64,000 nt of DNA from Dromiciops gliroides (GCF_019393635.1 NC_057866.1:4056223-4120222), one strand, 5' to 3'; shown: positions 24,871 to 36,190, numbered from the stretch's first letter. Made by a program: numbers and translations. The notes: generated from the sequence alone by a model not told the origin.

Positions 24871-25010
24871 GATGTGGCTTAGGTGGCATTGTCGATAAAG
24901 AACCAGCCCTGGATTCAGGAGGACCTGAGTTCAAATCCGACTTCAGACACTTGACACTTACTAGCTGTGTGACCTTGGGCAAGTCACTTAACCCTCATTG
25001 ACCTGCCAAA
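24871..25010 (+). mobile_element. CORE-SINE, unit B
   Basis: Plus-strand copy whose A-rich end runs straight into the hexanucleotide array. Confidence 0.9.
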
Positions 25011-25025
25011 TAGATAGATATAGAT

Positions 25026-25218
25026 TATAGATATAGATATAGATATAGATATAGATATAGATATAGATATAGATATAGATATAGATATAGATATAGATAT
25101 AGATATAGATATAGATATAGATATAGATATAGATATAGATATAGATATAGATATAGATATAGATATAGATATAGATATAGATATAGATATAGATATAGAT
25201 ATAGATATAGATATAGAT
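25026..25218. repeat. Pure hexanucleotide array (ATAGAT)n
   Basis: About 32 uninterrupted copies of a 6-bp unit (about 193 bp), grown from a SINE tail. The Leu-Tyr repeat frame on the minus strand is an artefact of this array. Confidence 0.98.
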
Positions 25219-25719
25219 GTATTAGCCCTACCACTGATGGACTCCCTTGCACATTCTCATGGAACCATGAGTATAAAAACACACATATCACCAGCAGCAT
25301 CAACATACTGTGTAGAGGGATGATCAATGAGGATCTCTATTATCCCATTGCAATGAGGGTCGGAGGAATCAGCCAGGGGGAAGGGACCAAAAATGAAGCC
25401 TGTTTGAGATAATAAGATATGGGAAATGAAGAGGGCCTCAGGGATATGAGGGACTCATGCTTCCTGCCATTATTTAGGCACTCAGCATCTTGCATCATCT
25501 GATCCAAATGTTCCTTCCAAGTCAGGAGCTCAGAGAAAGCAGGGGCTCAGGGAAAAAGCCTGATCACTAGAGAGGCCTGAATTTGTGTAAAATGGGGTCT
25601 GGGGCATTAAAATGTTAGCAATAATGGCCATATGGGGCAGAAGTGGAAAATCACAAGGCATGAGAGGAAGAGGGACATGAATGGTCATAAAGATATGCTG
25701 AGATAATTCCCCTGAGGGG

Positions 25720-25882
25720 GCCACTTTTCAATAATTCTGGGCTCTGATTGGATAGTTACACTTCACCAGAAACCACAATAACTTTTTAAAACTCTTGATG
25801 CCACTTTCTGTGGTTTGAATTTTCAATCAGAAGCTCTTACAGACAGCTCCAGGTCTAGAAAACAGCATCATATGCAGGTCAA
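25720..25882 (+). promoter_or_regulatory. Putative promoter and noncoding exon 1, unit B
   Basis: Counterpart of the block at 5.6 kb: ATTGG at 25,747-25,751, TTTAAAA at 25,785-25,791, donor-like CAG|GTCAAT with GT at 25,878. It lies about 7 kb upstream of the intact receptor exon, so it is the best candidate for a working promoter in the array. No transcript evidence is available from sequence alone. Confidence 0.45.
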
Positions 25883-27835
25883 TCACTCCAGGGATATGCC
25901 TTCTCTTCAGGGCACACCTGTTCCCTCTCCCCTGAAGGAAATGGTATAGAGGGGGAGGGCAGGGTTACATTGTCATCGTTTGGGATTGTGGTGAGTGACA
26001 AAGGTCTGGACTCTCAGGATTTGTAGGGAGAATCCTAAGGGGATCATAGATAGATGAATAAATGTTTCTTCTCTTTCCTTCTCCACTCTCTTATCCCTTT
26101 AGATTGATTTTTTGTGTCCTCTATTTCAACCATACCCTCCTTCTCTCTAACTGTGTCTACACTGGACAAGCCAAATTAACTTTTAAGGAGAGTGGGTGAA
26201 AAAATAACTCAGCTCTACTGAAAAAGTGAACAATGTGAACTTAGGGGGTCATTTCACAGCTATCAGGACAGATTTCAGAGTGTGTAGAAAAATATATATC
26301 TGGTTCCTCTCTCCTTTACTTATTCCAGGAAACAGTTTTTTTCCCCTAACCATTCTGTCTCTTTTCTGAAAATTGTAAAGACTCAGAGTTCACAGGGAAC
26401 TCATTAAAGCTTTCACACAATGAAAAAATCCCTTTTACATCCTTCGAAGCCTCCAACCATCTCTTTGGCTTCCCTCATTTCATGGAAAAGTGAGTGCAGG
26501 TTATTACTAGAGATAAGTCTAGCATCTGAGTCATAGAACAGGAGTTGGACGGGGCCTCCAGGAGATGGATGCTCCTCAATCCACTTTGTCTTTCAAGATT
26601 GTTGTTGATAGAGATTCTATTATCACTGTAAACCTTACTCTTGTATTGCATAAAAGGGCTGTCCTCCAGGATTTAAAAGCCTGTCAATTGGAAGAAGGAT
26701 TAATTTTACTCTTCTTGACCCCAGAAGGTACAACAAAGTGGAATAGTTAGAATTTCCTAAAAGTCAGATTGTGGCTTGCTACCAGGAAACACTTGCCAAC
26801 AATGTCTCTGCTGCAGTGGGGGGCCTGCTCTAGAACATAGTGGATCCCTCCTAATTTCTTATCTTCAAGAAAATCCCAGTTGTCCCCTTGCTGGAAATGT
26901 GTTAGAGGATGTCGTCTATATGTGTGGGTTAGACTATGTGCTTTCGATACCCTTTCTGGAACTGTGATTCTGATTTTCTAAAATTGAGACATGAAATGAT
27001 GTTCTTCACTGTTTACTAAGATTGCATTACTTATGAGACAACTTGTCTTCTATATAGTTACCCAAAGGAACTTTGGAGGGGGGGGTGCAACATTCCTTCC
27101 ACATTTCTTTCTAATTGAACAATTATTTGATTATTTTTTTCTTCCCCAAGTCCCTTCATCAACATTTCGATTCAAGTAAAATTGTACCTGGTTTTCTATT
27201 GTCCATTTACTTTTCCCTGATTTTCAATATTGACGAGTTTGGTGGTTGTATAATTGTGCTTAATGAACATCTGGAAATTGAGGCAACAATCCCAAAGAGC
27301 CATCTTGACTTCTTCAAAGACAAGTCATTCCAGTCATTGTTTTTCTATCATGGAAAATTACTAGACTAGCATGCAATCTAAGAAAGATCAGGAACCCAAG
27401 AGTTCATCTACCCCAAACTGTGCCTGAACAAGAATCCTATCCACAGTCAGACATAATGTGAAGGGATGCAGACTGACCAAATATTTCCAGAAGGGAGACT
27501 GCCTGAAGCAACCCAATTCACTATGGGATGGAACTAATGTTGAAGAGGTTCTCCCCTTCTCCACATCTCTCATCTGGCAGGCTGCTTCCATTGCTTCTCA
27601 TTCCACTTCTGGACCTTGGCAGCATAAATCCAATCCCCTTGCTAACTAAAGGCCCTTCATATCCTGGAATACAGACATCATGCCATTTCTAAGTCTTTAT
27701 TCTCCAAAGATATGAGAGGGGGAGTCAGTAGAAATCATTTCCCTCTATTTAGGTAAGCATTTTCCTAGACATTTGTCTCACATCTTGCCTATGGAAAAAA
27801 AAAAAAAAGATATGTGAGAGAGATGACATGATGGT

Positions 27836-28065
27836 GAGGCAGCTGGGTGGTGCAATCAATGGAGCACTGGGCCTGAAATAAGGGAAGATCTGAGTTCAAA
27901 TCCAACTTCAGGCACTAAGTAGCTTTGTGATCTGTAAAATGGGGATAATAATAATAACACCTACCAGTCAGAGTTGTTGTAAGGATCCACTCAGATATTA
28001 ATTGTGAAGCTTAGTACAGTGCCGGGCATGTAGTAAATGCTGTGCCAATGTTAACTACTATTTCT
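27836..28065 (+). mobile_element. MIR-like CORE-SINE, unit B copy
   Basis: Orthologous within the array to 7,397-7,668, with a small internal deletion. Confidence 0.8.
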
Positions 28066-28467
28066 ATTGTATATGAATCTGGTAAAAAAAAAAAAAAACT
28101 AGAGATAGAGTAATCTCTATAAGTTCTTTTTCATATGGAGAATTTCAGTGATGAAATGAGCAAAACCTTTTTTCTGTTTAAGAATATATTTTCATTAATT
28201 CTAAAAGGCTTATAAGCACTTAAACTGTCTAGCAAATAGTAGGCATTTAATAAATGTTGATTTATTGATCATCACTTTTTACAGATGGACATTTTGATAC
28301 TTCAAAGGAAAATAACTATCTTTCAATAGTAAAAAAAAAGACTGCTAACATATGATTCTGAAGACACTCAACTTCAAACAGGATATTGGGTAGTTTGTAA
28401 ATGTATACACAATACATACCACATACCCACATACATACACACATGCACACATACATATTACCTGGTG

Positions 28468-28920
28468 TGTAATTTAAGATTCTAAATGTGGATTCTAATC
28501 TGTTCCCCCAGTTTTGGGGGAAACTGACTAAAATCACTGATAAAATGAGTTTAGGTTTTTAAGGGTTTATTGAAAAATAGAAAGAAAAAGATTGAGAACA
28601 GAATTCCAACAGCTTGGCATTCCTATCTTTCCTCAAATTTCCTGTGAAGTCCTCTGCTACCACCACCACCATCAAGTCAGGAACCCAAAAGAGAGAGAGC
28701 TCTCTGAGCAGGCCCTCTTTCCTCCTTCCTGTCTCCTCCCAGAAAATAGGAGGCTCCTCAAATTGATTGGCTGGTAGCCTTGATAGACAGCACCCATGAG
28801 CAAACATCACTTCCTGACACCAAGGAAAAGCCACATGGCCTTGCCCTCTGAGGCATTTTCCTCCTGGTGGAGCTTTCCCACAGCAAGTCTCCAGTAGGTG
28901 GCATCATTCCAATCATTACA
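28468..28920 (-). mobile_element. Solo LTR of an endogenous retrovirus (family 1), unit B only
   Basis: On the minus strand it begins TGTAATGATTGGAATGATGC and ends ATTACA, with an AATAAA signal. It is absent from the same place in unit A (about 8,101) and unit C (about 47,577). Flanking CTGG is repeated on both sides. It inserted after B separated from A and C, and is only the LTR. Confidence 0.75.
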
Positions 28921-29694
28921 CTGGGAAACAATTTAAGCTTCATTTGTGTGGGAATATTATCTTGGCTTTGCTAAAAAGAGGTGAAGATAATATTTTAATT
29001 ATCACACACTAGAGAATTATGAGTGTAAACTAGCATAATTTTAAGAACACCAGGCTTACTGGAACACACTGGAGACTGCAGACTTGCCAAGGATTGTGGT
29101 AACTCAGGTCATCTGCATAAACATATTTCCTACATTGAATGATCACTAGGATGGGCACCTTGAATCTGAAAGTTCCTTGGATAGCAGGTACTATCTGTAG
29201 ACACCTGGAATTCTATAGGACTTTATTTTGCCATACCCTGGAAACCTCTAGGACCCCATCCCTCTCATTCCCACTTTCCAGTCATATGGAGATACTAGAA
29301 ATGCTGAAGAGGCAGATCTGTGGACAATGATAACAAGCAAGTCTGGATTCCCAACAATAGAACAGAACCACATGGTATACCCCTACTCTCAGAGTTCTAG
29401 GGTTATATCTTTTTGAGATGAACTAAAATTCCTTTAGTTACCATTGCAGCTCTTGAGCTCTGATTTGATTTGATTTGCCTCTATACAACTGTCCATTCCC
29501 AATATAATTCACCAATAAAATTTCCCAACCAATCAATCATTTTAGGTCCTCATATGATAATACATTTATGTATTAATTATAACCACTAATTAAAGGGAAA
29601 AAGGGAATCATAGTCCTTTACTTGTTTAAAGTTCAATGTAATTTGAATGAGTTTATGAATGCTATGTTTGTGTAGAAAAGAAAAGATGAAAGAT

Positions 29695-29815
29695 ATGTGT
29701 GTATACACATATAATATGTATAATATAATATACTATATGTGTGTATATCTACATATAAACACACATATGCAAATACAATCATATATCCATGTATATATAG
29801 CTCAGCACACTAAGT
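29695..29815. repeat. TA/TG-rich microsatellite, unit B
   Basis: Counterpart of 12,785-12,950. Confidence 0.8.
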
Positions 29816-31350
29816 CCTCTATCTCTTTATTAGGAGATGAGGAGCAAGTTTCATCATTGGTCTTCTGCACACTTGCTTGATCATGACACTGACCACATTC
29901 TAAAGTTGTTTGTTGATACCATATTGTTGTCATTATATAAATCATTCTCCTGATTCTCTTCATTTCATTCTGCAAGAGTTTATACAAGTCTTCCCAGGTT
30001 CTCTGAAAACATTTTTCTTATAATTTTTACAGTACATTATTAATTCATGACATTGATGACGTAGCTTGTTCAACTATTCCCCAATTTATGGAAACCCCTT
30101 CTGATTCCCATTCTTTTTCACATGAAAAACAACCACAGTTTTTTTTGTCCAGCCTTAAAGTTCATTTTGCTAAAAACTACTAACTTTCTTAACCAACTCT
30201 CCCTTTAATTTTCCCTTGTCCATTTCTCCCTTTCCCTTCTATTTCCCTAATGAATGAAACATATTTCTGTACACAATTGTGTCCTTAAATGTGTGTTCTT
30301 CTCTACTTTTATCAGTTCAGATAGAATGAGGTTCAAGTGTCTACCATTGCCCACCATCATCTACACCTTGTTTGTATACATACCTGCTTTTACAACCAAA
30401 TTTTATGAGATAATTTCCTATATACTTCCTTTTCCTCCACCCACTTTCCCCCCTCTCTTTTCATTCTTTCCTTATGATCATAAAATAACAGACCTTCTTC
30501 CAGTGTTATTACATTCCCTCCATGTTTGCTAATGATGTTCATGTTCAGAAGGGACATACTGACCATCTCTGCATAATAGATTGGAAGCAGTTCATCTATT
30601 TTTTTTATCACTGTTCATTTGTTTACCTTTTGATGTTTCTCTTGATTCCTGAGTTTGAACTTCAATGTTTCTACAAGACCCTGATCTCTTCACCAGCATT
30701 GTTCTAATCTTCTATTTCATTAAAAGTCTCTTTTCCCCTTGCAGGATGATATTAATTTCTGCCAAGTTATTTATGAGCACAAGCCTCTACCATCTGCATT
30801 CTGGCATATTATATTACTTAATCTCTGCTGCTCAAGCACATGGGACCCCAGTTGTGACTCTTCACTACTTGAATTCTCTTTAACTGGAAAGCTCTGATTT
30901 TGTCCATGATATTCCTGGAATTTTTCACTCAGAGGTTTCTCCCTCAAGATCACCAGAGGATTCTTTCTACTTCTATTTTATTCTTAGTTCTGCTTCTAAG
31001 TGATTTCAGTAGTTTCCTTTCAGGATTTATTTTTTATGTAAATATGTTTATATATTTCATTACATATTTCCCAATTACATGTAAAAATATTTTCAATGTA
31101 GTCCCTAGCCCTAGCAGTGAGGGGGCAGTTTTTCTTTGAATCCTTCAGTGATCCCTATTGACAGAAGAAGCCAGTGTTCTTGTCCCCACATTCTCCTCCC
31201 AAGCCTTTGGCTCAGTCTGAATGGTCTCCATGTGTCCTTGATTTATTTCATTTTCTCAGGTTGGAGAAATACCCCCATTCTGTCATTGTCCTCTGTTCCT
31301 AAAAAAACAGCATTTGTCAATAAAGATGACTTGAAGCAATAAAAAAGGAA
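29815..31350 (-). mobile_element. HAL1-like element, unit B copy
   Basis: Same block as 12,955-14,560, antisense, without ORF2. Very decayed. Confidence 0.6.
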
Positions 31351-31549
31351 AACAACAGCAACCTGACACCTGCAGTTGGTCCTGTTCTGTGTTGCATAAT
31401 TACCTGGTTTTGCCAATTTCATTTTCTTGGTATTCCCAGCACCAAGACAGGTGCTGCAAATTATTTTACTCTCAGTATCTCACAAACAAAACAATAAAGA
31501 GATTATTATGTTTCCTTTCCTCCCTTCCAGAGGTAAGTGATTATCAGGG

Positions 31550-32205
31550 CACTCAGGTCCTTTATTCTAATTCCTCTTAATCTTCACTTTCTCCAACCTG
31601 TACCCTGTGCTGACCTGCTTCTGTGCTCTCCACTGCCTCCTGGTCAGTCTGTCTTCTGCCACCTTTGCTGCTAGTCCTTCATTGCTGTTCGTCTCATCCC
31701 CCGTCTCTCCTTTCTAATCTTGTCAGCCACCCTCTTGACCTCTTCTCAGCCCCCTGTCTCCTTGTCTGACCCGAACTCTCCTCCATCCTTGTCCGTGCTC
31801 CCCTCTAGTCCTGTCTATCTAGTCCCTCTTTCTAGTCAGCCCCCCCTCCTCTCATCTGTCCTTGCTCCTTCTACTGCTGTCTAACTCCCAGGTCTATATA
31901 TACCTTTTCTTCAAAATCTCGGGGCTTCCTTCACCCCCACAGACCAAGCTAATCCGCCAGCCAGGGCTGCGGCTGGTTGGGGGGGGGCGGTGCACTCCCA
32001 CTTCACTGCCTCAGTATAGGCTATCCAGGATCTTTCGGATAGCTCCGCTCAGGTCAGAGGGAGCTGGGGGCTTTTTTCCCCCCATATGTCTGACCTGGCA
32101 TCTTGTATAGCCCACGGGGCTTTTTTGCTCAGTTGAAGCTGAGGAGGAGGGGGAGAGACCCTGAGGGCCTAAGGCTTTCTAATCTCAGCCTAAAGGTAGG
32201 GTCCT
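31550..32205 (-). mobile_element. LTR-like segment in unit B
   Basis: Absent from A and C. The minus strand has a TATA box (about 31,896-31,903), a purine-rich stretch and an AATAAA signal near the far end, the layout of a retroviral LTR. The GC-richer base composition differs from its surroundings. Ends are approximate because the insertion coincides with loss of about 250 bp of unit sequence, and no clear target repeat was found. Family not recognised. Confidence 0.45.
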
Positions 32206-32499
32206 CAAATCAAAATAAATTTCCACAGCATACATGCATAAATGAATAAAGAAATGTCTGTTGCATTGACTTAAGTGGTTCAGCCCTCCTTCAAGCCTGT
32301 GCACATGAGTCATAGAAGAAGTCAAGCCTTCATTTACTCTTCTACAATCTAAAGAAAGAGAAGAGAAAAAATGAAGTGTGGATTGGAGTCTGGTCAGAAA
32401 CAAGAGGAGAGGCAAGTGTAACCCTCATCATCTGTAGGAGAATCCTTTCTTTACCACACTACAACACCATGACAGGAGAAGGGGGAAAGGGGAGAATGG

Positions 32500-32738
32500 A
32501 ACAAGTTTTATTAAGTACTTTGTTAACTGCACTAAACACTTAACAAATACTACCTCATTTGATCCTTAGAAGAACGCTGTGAGGCCGGTGTTCTTATTAT
32601 CCCCCTCTTACAGTTGAAGAACCTGAGTTCAATAGATGTTAAGCGTCCAGGGTCACACAGATAGTAAATGTCTGAGGCTAGAGTTGAAATCATTTCTAGC
32701 CTAGTGCTCTGAGCACTATGGCGCCATGTAGCTGCCCC
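32500..32738 (-). mobile_element. MIR-like CORE-SINE, unit B
   Basis: Counterpart of 15,305-15,545. The rejected upstream ATG of the receptor frame (32,718) falls in it. Confidence 0.8.
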
Positions 32739-32830
32739 CTGGAGAGAAGGCGTGGGGAAGAGAAAGCTCTAATTCCTGAGAAGGGAGAAGGGAGTAAATC
32801 CCTGGAAAAGCCCCTAAATTATATCCTTGT

Positions 32831-32885
32831 CTTCGTGTCCTCAGGGAGTTTGAAAAGAGCAGACCCGGATCTGGAAGCAACCACC
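32831..32885 (+). promoter_or_regulatory. Splice acceptor and 5' UTR of MRGPR copy B
   Basis: Pyrimidine-rich 'ccttgtcttcgtgtcctcag' with AG at 32,843-32,844, aligned with the acceptors of copies A and C. It places the upstream in-frame ATG at 32,718 inside the intron, so the ATG at 32,886 (ACCATGT context) is the better start. Confidence 0.6.
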
Positions 32886-33830
32886 ATGTCTGCTTCCCCT
32901 ACACCTGAACAATGGGAACATCCTTATTTCAAGGCAACCAGGAGAAGTGCAATTGAAGCTCTGACTCCTGGAGAATTTGGCTGGATATGTATCCTCTCTT
33001 GGTTCATTGACCTAGTTGCGATGCTGGGAAACAGCATCGTCCTGTTACTCCTGGGCTTCCACATCCCAAGGAATGCCTTCTCCGTCTACATCCTCAACCT
33101 GACCGAGGCCAATGTCTTCTTCCTTTTCAGCTCTTTTTTACACCGCATGCCAAGTTCTGGTATATTCTTCATCCAAACTGACACTTCCGAGTTTCTGTTA
33201 AATGCCACATCCTTCTTCTACACTGTGGCCCTGAGCCTCCTGACTGCGATCAGCACCGAGCGCTGTCTAGCGGTGCTCTTCCCCTCCTGGTACCTACGTG
33301 ATCGCCCCAAGCACACATCTGCGGCTGTGTGCATTGTCTTGTGGGTTCTACCTGGCCTGTTCTGGGCAGCGGATTTTGTCCTTTGTGACAGTCGGGTTAT
33401 CTGTTTCAAAGTCCCCAACTTCCCGGTCGTGTGGTTAATCCACTTCACCCCAGTGTTGGGCGTGTCCAGCCTGACTCTGCTGCTGAGCGTCCAGTGCAGC
33501 TCCCAGCACAGGCAGCGCCCCCGGCTCTACCTCTTGGTGCTGCTCAGGGTCCTGGTCTTCCTGCTCTGTGGCCTGCCCCTGGGGATCCACGGTGGAATGA
33601 AGTCCTTGGGCTTAGATATCATGTCTGACTGGCTCCCTTCGCTTCTGGCCCGTGTGAATTGTATCGTGAACCCTTTCATTTACTTCTTGCTGGGCAGCCG
33701 AAGGCCTAGAATCGGGAGGGAGCCCCTCAGGGTGGTCCTGCAGAGGGCCCTGGCCGACGAGCACGAGTTGGAGGGCAGGAGAAAGGACACCCGCCACACC
33801 AGAAACACAGAGACGACAGTCTCAAGATAA
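32886..33830 (+). CDS. Mas-related GPCR copy B, intact, 314 residues
   Basis: Single-exon class A receptor of the MRGPR family and the only complete frame in the window. Seen: TM1 about 32-58 with LGNSIVL (48-53); TM2 about 66-86; TM3 about 103-122; ISTERC at 122-127 and LAVLFPSWY at 128-136 (MRGPR form of DRY and loop 2); TM4 145-165; TM5 181-203; TM6 214-233; TM7 249-269 with NPFIY at 262-266; an Arg-rich tail with ADEHELEG. The length is normal for the family. Oddities: the conserved TM2 aspartate (2.50) is Asn76 (LNLTEAN, where copies A and C have LNLA.AD), and the N-terminus has no N-glycosylation sequon, unlike A and C. The longer 370-codon frame from 32,718 is rejected because it begins in a MIR-like SINE and spans the splice acceptor. 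The exact subfamily (MRGPRX-like or other) and the ligand cannot be told. Confidence 0.92.
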   Translation: MSASPTPEQWEHPYFKATRRSAIEALTPGEFGWICILSWFIDLVAMLGNSIVLLLLGFHIPRNAFSVYILNLTEANVFFLFSSFLHRMPSSGIFFIQTDTSEFLLNATSFFYTVALSLLTAISTERCLAVLFPSWYLRDRPKHTSAAVCIVLWVLPGLFWAADFVLCDSRVICFKVPNFPVVWLIHFTPVLGVSSLTLLLSVQCSSQHRQRPRLYLLVLLRVLVFLLCGLPLGIHGGMKSLGLDIMSDWLPSLLARVNCIVNPFIYFLLGSRRPRIGREPLRVVLQRALADEHELEGRRKDTRHTRNTETTVSR

Positions 33831-34013
33831 GAGGATGTTTGGGCAAAGTCCATGAAATGAGCCCTCCCCCCCAGGTGCAGCTCCCTCCCACTTCCCTGAG
33901 AGTGGAACCAGGATTCCCCCATCCCTTCTGTTGCTGCCTAGGGTTTGAAATCTAAATGATGAAAAACCAAACCAAAACAAAACATATTTCCATATTAAGC
34001 AAATGTAAAATCA

Positions 34014-34176
34014 GGGGCAGCTAGTTGGCGCAGTGGATAGAGCACTGGCCCTGGAGTCAGGAGGACCTGAGTTCAAATCTGACCTCAGACACTTGACACT
34101 TACTAGCTGTGTGACCCTGGGCAAGTCACTTAACCCCAATTGCCTCACCAAAACAAAACAAAACAAAACAAAACAT
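34014..34176 (+). mobile_element. CORE-SINE, unit B
   Basis: Plus-strand copy with (AAAAC)n tail; 'aaacatatttcca' on both sides as target repeat. Confidence 0.95.
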
Positions 34177-34309
34177 ATTTCCAAATGAAATCTAAGTGAT
34201 GAACAAGCATTTAGAAGGTGAGAATTCAATGATCCACAGATATATTTAAACATCTATATGCATCTACACGCACATATATAATTGAATTTGTTAGGTGAGA
34301 ATTCAGTGA

Positions 34310-34312
<3 letters not shown>

Positions 34313-34359
<47 letters not shown>
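34313..34359. repeat. (TG)n microsatellite
   Basis: About 23 TG repeats inside a MIR-like relic downstream of MRGPR B. Confidence 0.97.
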
Positions 34360-34360
<1 letters not shown>

Positions 34361-34720
34361 CTGAATTCTCACAATATCCTTAGGAGACAGGTGCTCTCAT
34401 GATTCCCACTTTGCAGTGGAGGAAACTCAGGCAGGCAGAGATTCAGTCACCAGCCCTGGGTCGCAAAGCTAGTAACTGACTCAGACTGGATTTGAACTCA
34501 GGTCTTCCTGACTCCAGGCCCAGTGCTCTGTGCACTCTGGAGCCTGCTAAATGGCTGGAGGCTTCAGGATTTATGGTACTTAAGGAGTAAGGTCTAGGAC
34601 CTCTTGTACCATGAGGCACTTTAACAGATGCCACTGTCCCTGTCTTGGGGAGTGGAGGAGGAGGAAAGACACCATCTAAGGCACTTTGTTTTCCTGAGTT
34701 CTCCTTGTTAATCTTGATAA

Positions 34721-35040
34721 ATGAAGGATAGATTTAGGGGTCAGACACCTCAAAGTCCCATGGGCCATGCTCCCCCATCTTGTCTTCTCTCAGGCTTCAT
34801 CTACAAGGATTCCTCAGGCCTCCTCCCTTTCCCCTGCCCAGAACAGAGGAGAATTCAGCTCAGTCATGCCCCCTCCCCTCCATTTCCCACTCCTCCCCCT
34901 CCCATCTCTCCTCCCCCTGGCATAATAGGAGCTGAGATAACTACTTCTCTGCCTCTAAAGGTCAGGGCTGGGGCTCAGCCTCCTCTCTTGTCTTCATTCC
35001 GTTTCTCCAGGGCTCAGTCTCTTTGAATCTCTGTGTTTCT
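34721..35040 (+). other. Conserved pyrimidine-rich block 3' of MRGPR B
   Basis: Counterpart of the block at 17.45 kb, with a 101-codon open frame to 35,026. The shared C-terminal frame segment is TSLPLKVRAGAQ in B and C, and TSLPLKVRTGAQ in A. Function is not recognised. Confidence 0.4.
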
Positions 35041-35179
35041 CTGTCTCTGTGACTCTCTCTATTCCAATCTTTCACTCTGAATGACCCAGTTCTTTATGAG
35101 GTCCATGTGTGGGAGAAGGTATTTTAGGAATATTTTCTGACAAGGGGCAACCTATTGAGGCCAAGGCAGGGGAAGGGAT

Positions 35180-35300
35180 CACAGCATCTCACACATACAA
35201 CACACACCCATGTCACACAACATGCATACAACACACAGCAACCTCATACAACAGACACAGACATGTAAATGCACATTCAAACCACACACACACATATACT
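35180..35300. repeat. CA-rich tract, unit B
   Basis: Degenerate (CACA)n; counterparts at about 17,900 and 60,535-60,645. Confidence 0.7.
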
Positions 35301-35460
35301 GAACCACAACCTGCTCTGGAATATACAGACTGTGATCTATCATCCAGCCTCCCATGAATCCCCTGATAACACTTCACTCTCTCCTCAGGTGTTTTCAGGT
35401 CCGGCCTACTCTAGGCATGAAAGAGTGACAGGGCATCCTTAGCTCCTCTTGTTATTTCTT

Positions 35461-35714
35461 TCTTTTATTTCATCTTTCATCTTTATTTATTTATTTAAAG
35501 TTTTGAGTTCCAAATTCTATCCCTCTCTCATTTACTCCCTCACTACCCTCCCCAAGGTTGCAAGCAATCAGTACAGGTTATACATGTGCAATTGTGTAAA
35601 ACATTACCATGTTAGTCATTTTACATAAAAAGACTCAAGTAAAAAAAAAGGAGAAATCGCAAAATAGCCTGCTTCAGTCTGTGTTCAATCAATATCAGTT
35701 TTTTCTCTGGGGAT
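35461..35714 (-). mobile_element. L1 3' end, private to unit B
   Basis: Antisense L1 3' UTR with perfect target repeat CTCTTGTTATTTCTT at 35,446-35,460 and 35,715-35,729. Absent from A and C. Confidence 0.9.
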
Positions 35715-35939
35715 CTCTTGTTATTTCTTATGTTATGGGCATGATCACAAGCATTAAATACTCACCAAGGCAGGGAGTGTCATGAACTATCCATAACTTG
35801 GTCAAGCTGTCATTAATCACTAATACTGATTGGCTGTGCCTTCAGCTCCTTCCATAGATGCTTATTGCTAGATAGAACCAAGCCTCCAATAGGGGATACC
35901 TACAGGATATGAGACCCTTTTCCATAGTTGGAAGAAAGG

Positions 35940-36190
35940 AAGGGAATAAACATTTAGGTAATGACTGCAAAGTGCCAGGCACTGTGCAAAGGACCTGACA
36001 AATATGATCACTTTAGACCTTCACTGCAACCTTGTAAGGTCAGTGCTATTATTACCTCCATTTTATAATTGAAGAAATGGAGGCAAGTAGAGTGTTTAAC
36101 TGACTTGCCCAGCGTCCCACAGCAATTAAATGTTCAAGGTGAGTTTGGAAAGTCTTTCTGAGTTCAGGTGCAGCCATCTGCACCGTCTAG
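35940..36190 (-). mobile_element. MIR-like CORE-SINE
   Basis: Antisense: 'tgccaggcactgtgcaaagg', 'gacttgcccagcgtccca'. Diverged. Confidence 0.75.

Larger units (their letters stand above)
23745..35905 (+). repeat. Duplication unit B of the MRGPR array
   Basis: Same block order as units A and C and the shortest of the three. It lacks the equivalent of roughly 10.9-12.8 kb of unit A, because similarity jumps from about 29,690 straight into the microsatellite/HAL1 block. Private additions are a SINE with a hexanucleotide array (24.87-25.22 kb), a solo LTR (28.47-28.92 kb), an LTR-like segment (31.55-32.2 kb), a SINE at 34.0 kb and an L1 3' end at 35.46 kb. It holds the only intact receptor reading frame. 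Confidence 0.8.

Noticed and set aside
25026-25218. CRISPR-like array
   Set aside because: A 6-bp unit without spacers in vertebrate DNA is a microsatellite.
25025-25327. 100-residue Leu-Tyr repeat protein on the minus strand
   Set aside because: It is only the translation of the hexanucleotide array.
32718-32885. N-terminal extension of the intact receptor to 370 residues
   Set aside because: The extra 56 codons begin in a MIR-like SINE and cross a splice acceptor conserved in all three units; the family length fits the ATG at 32,886.
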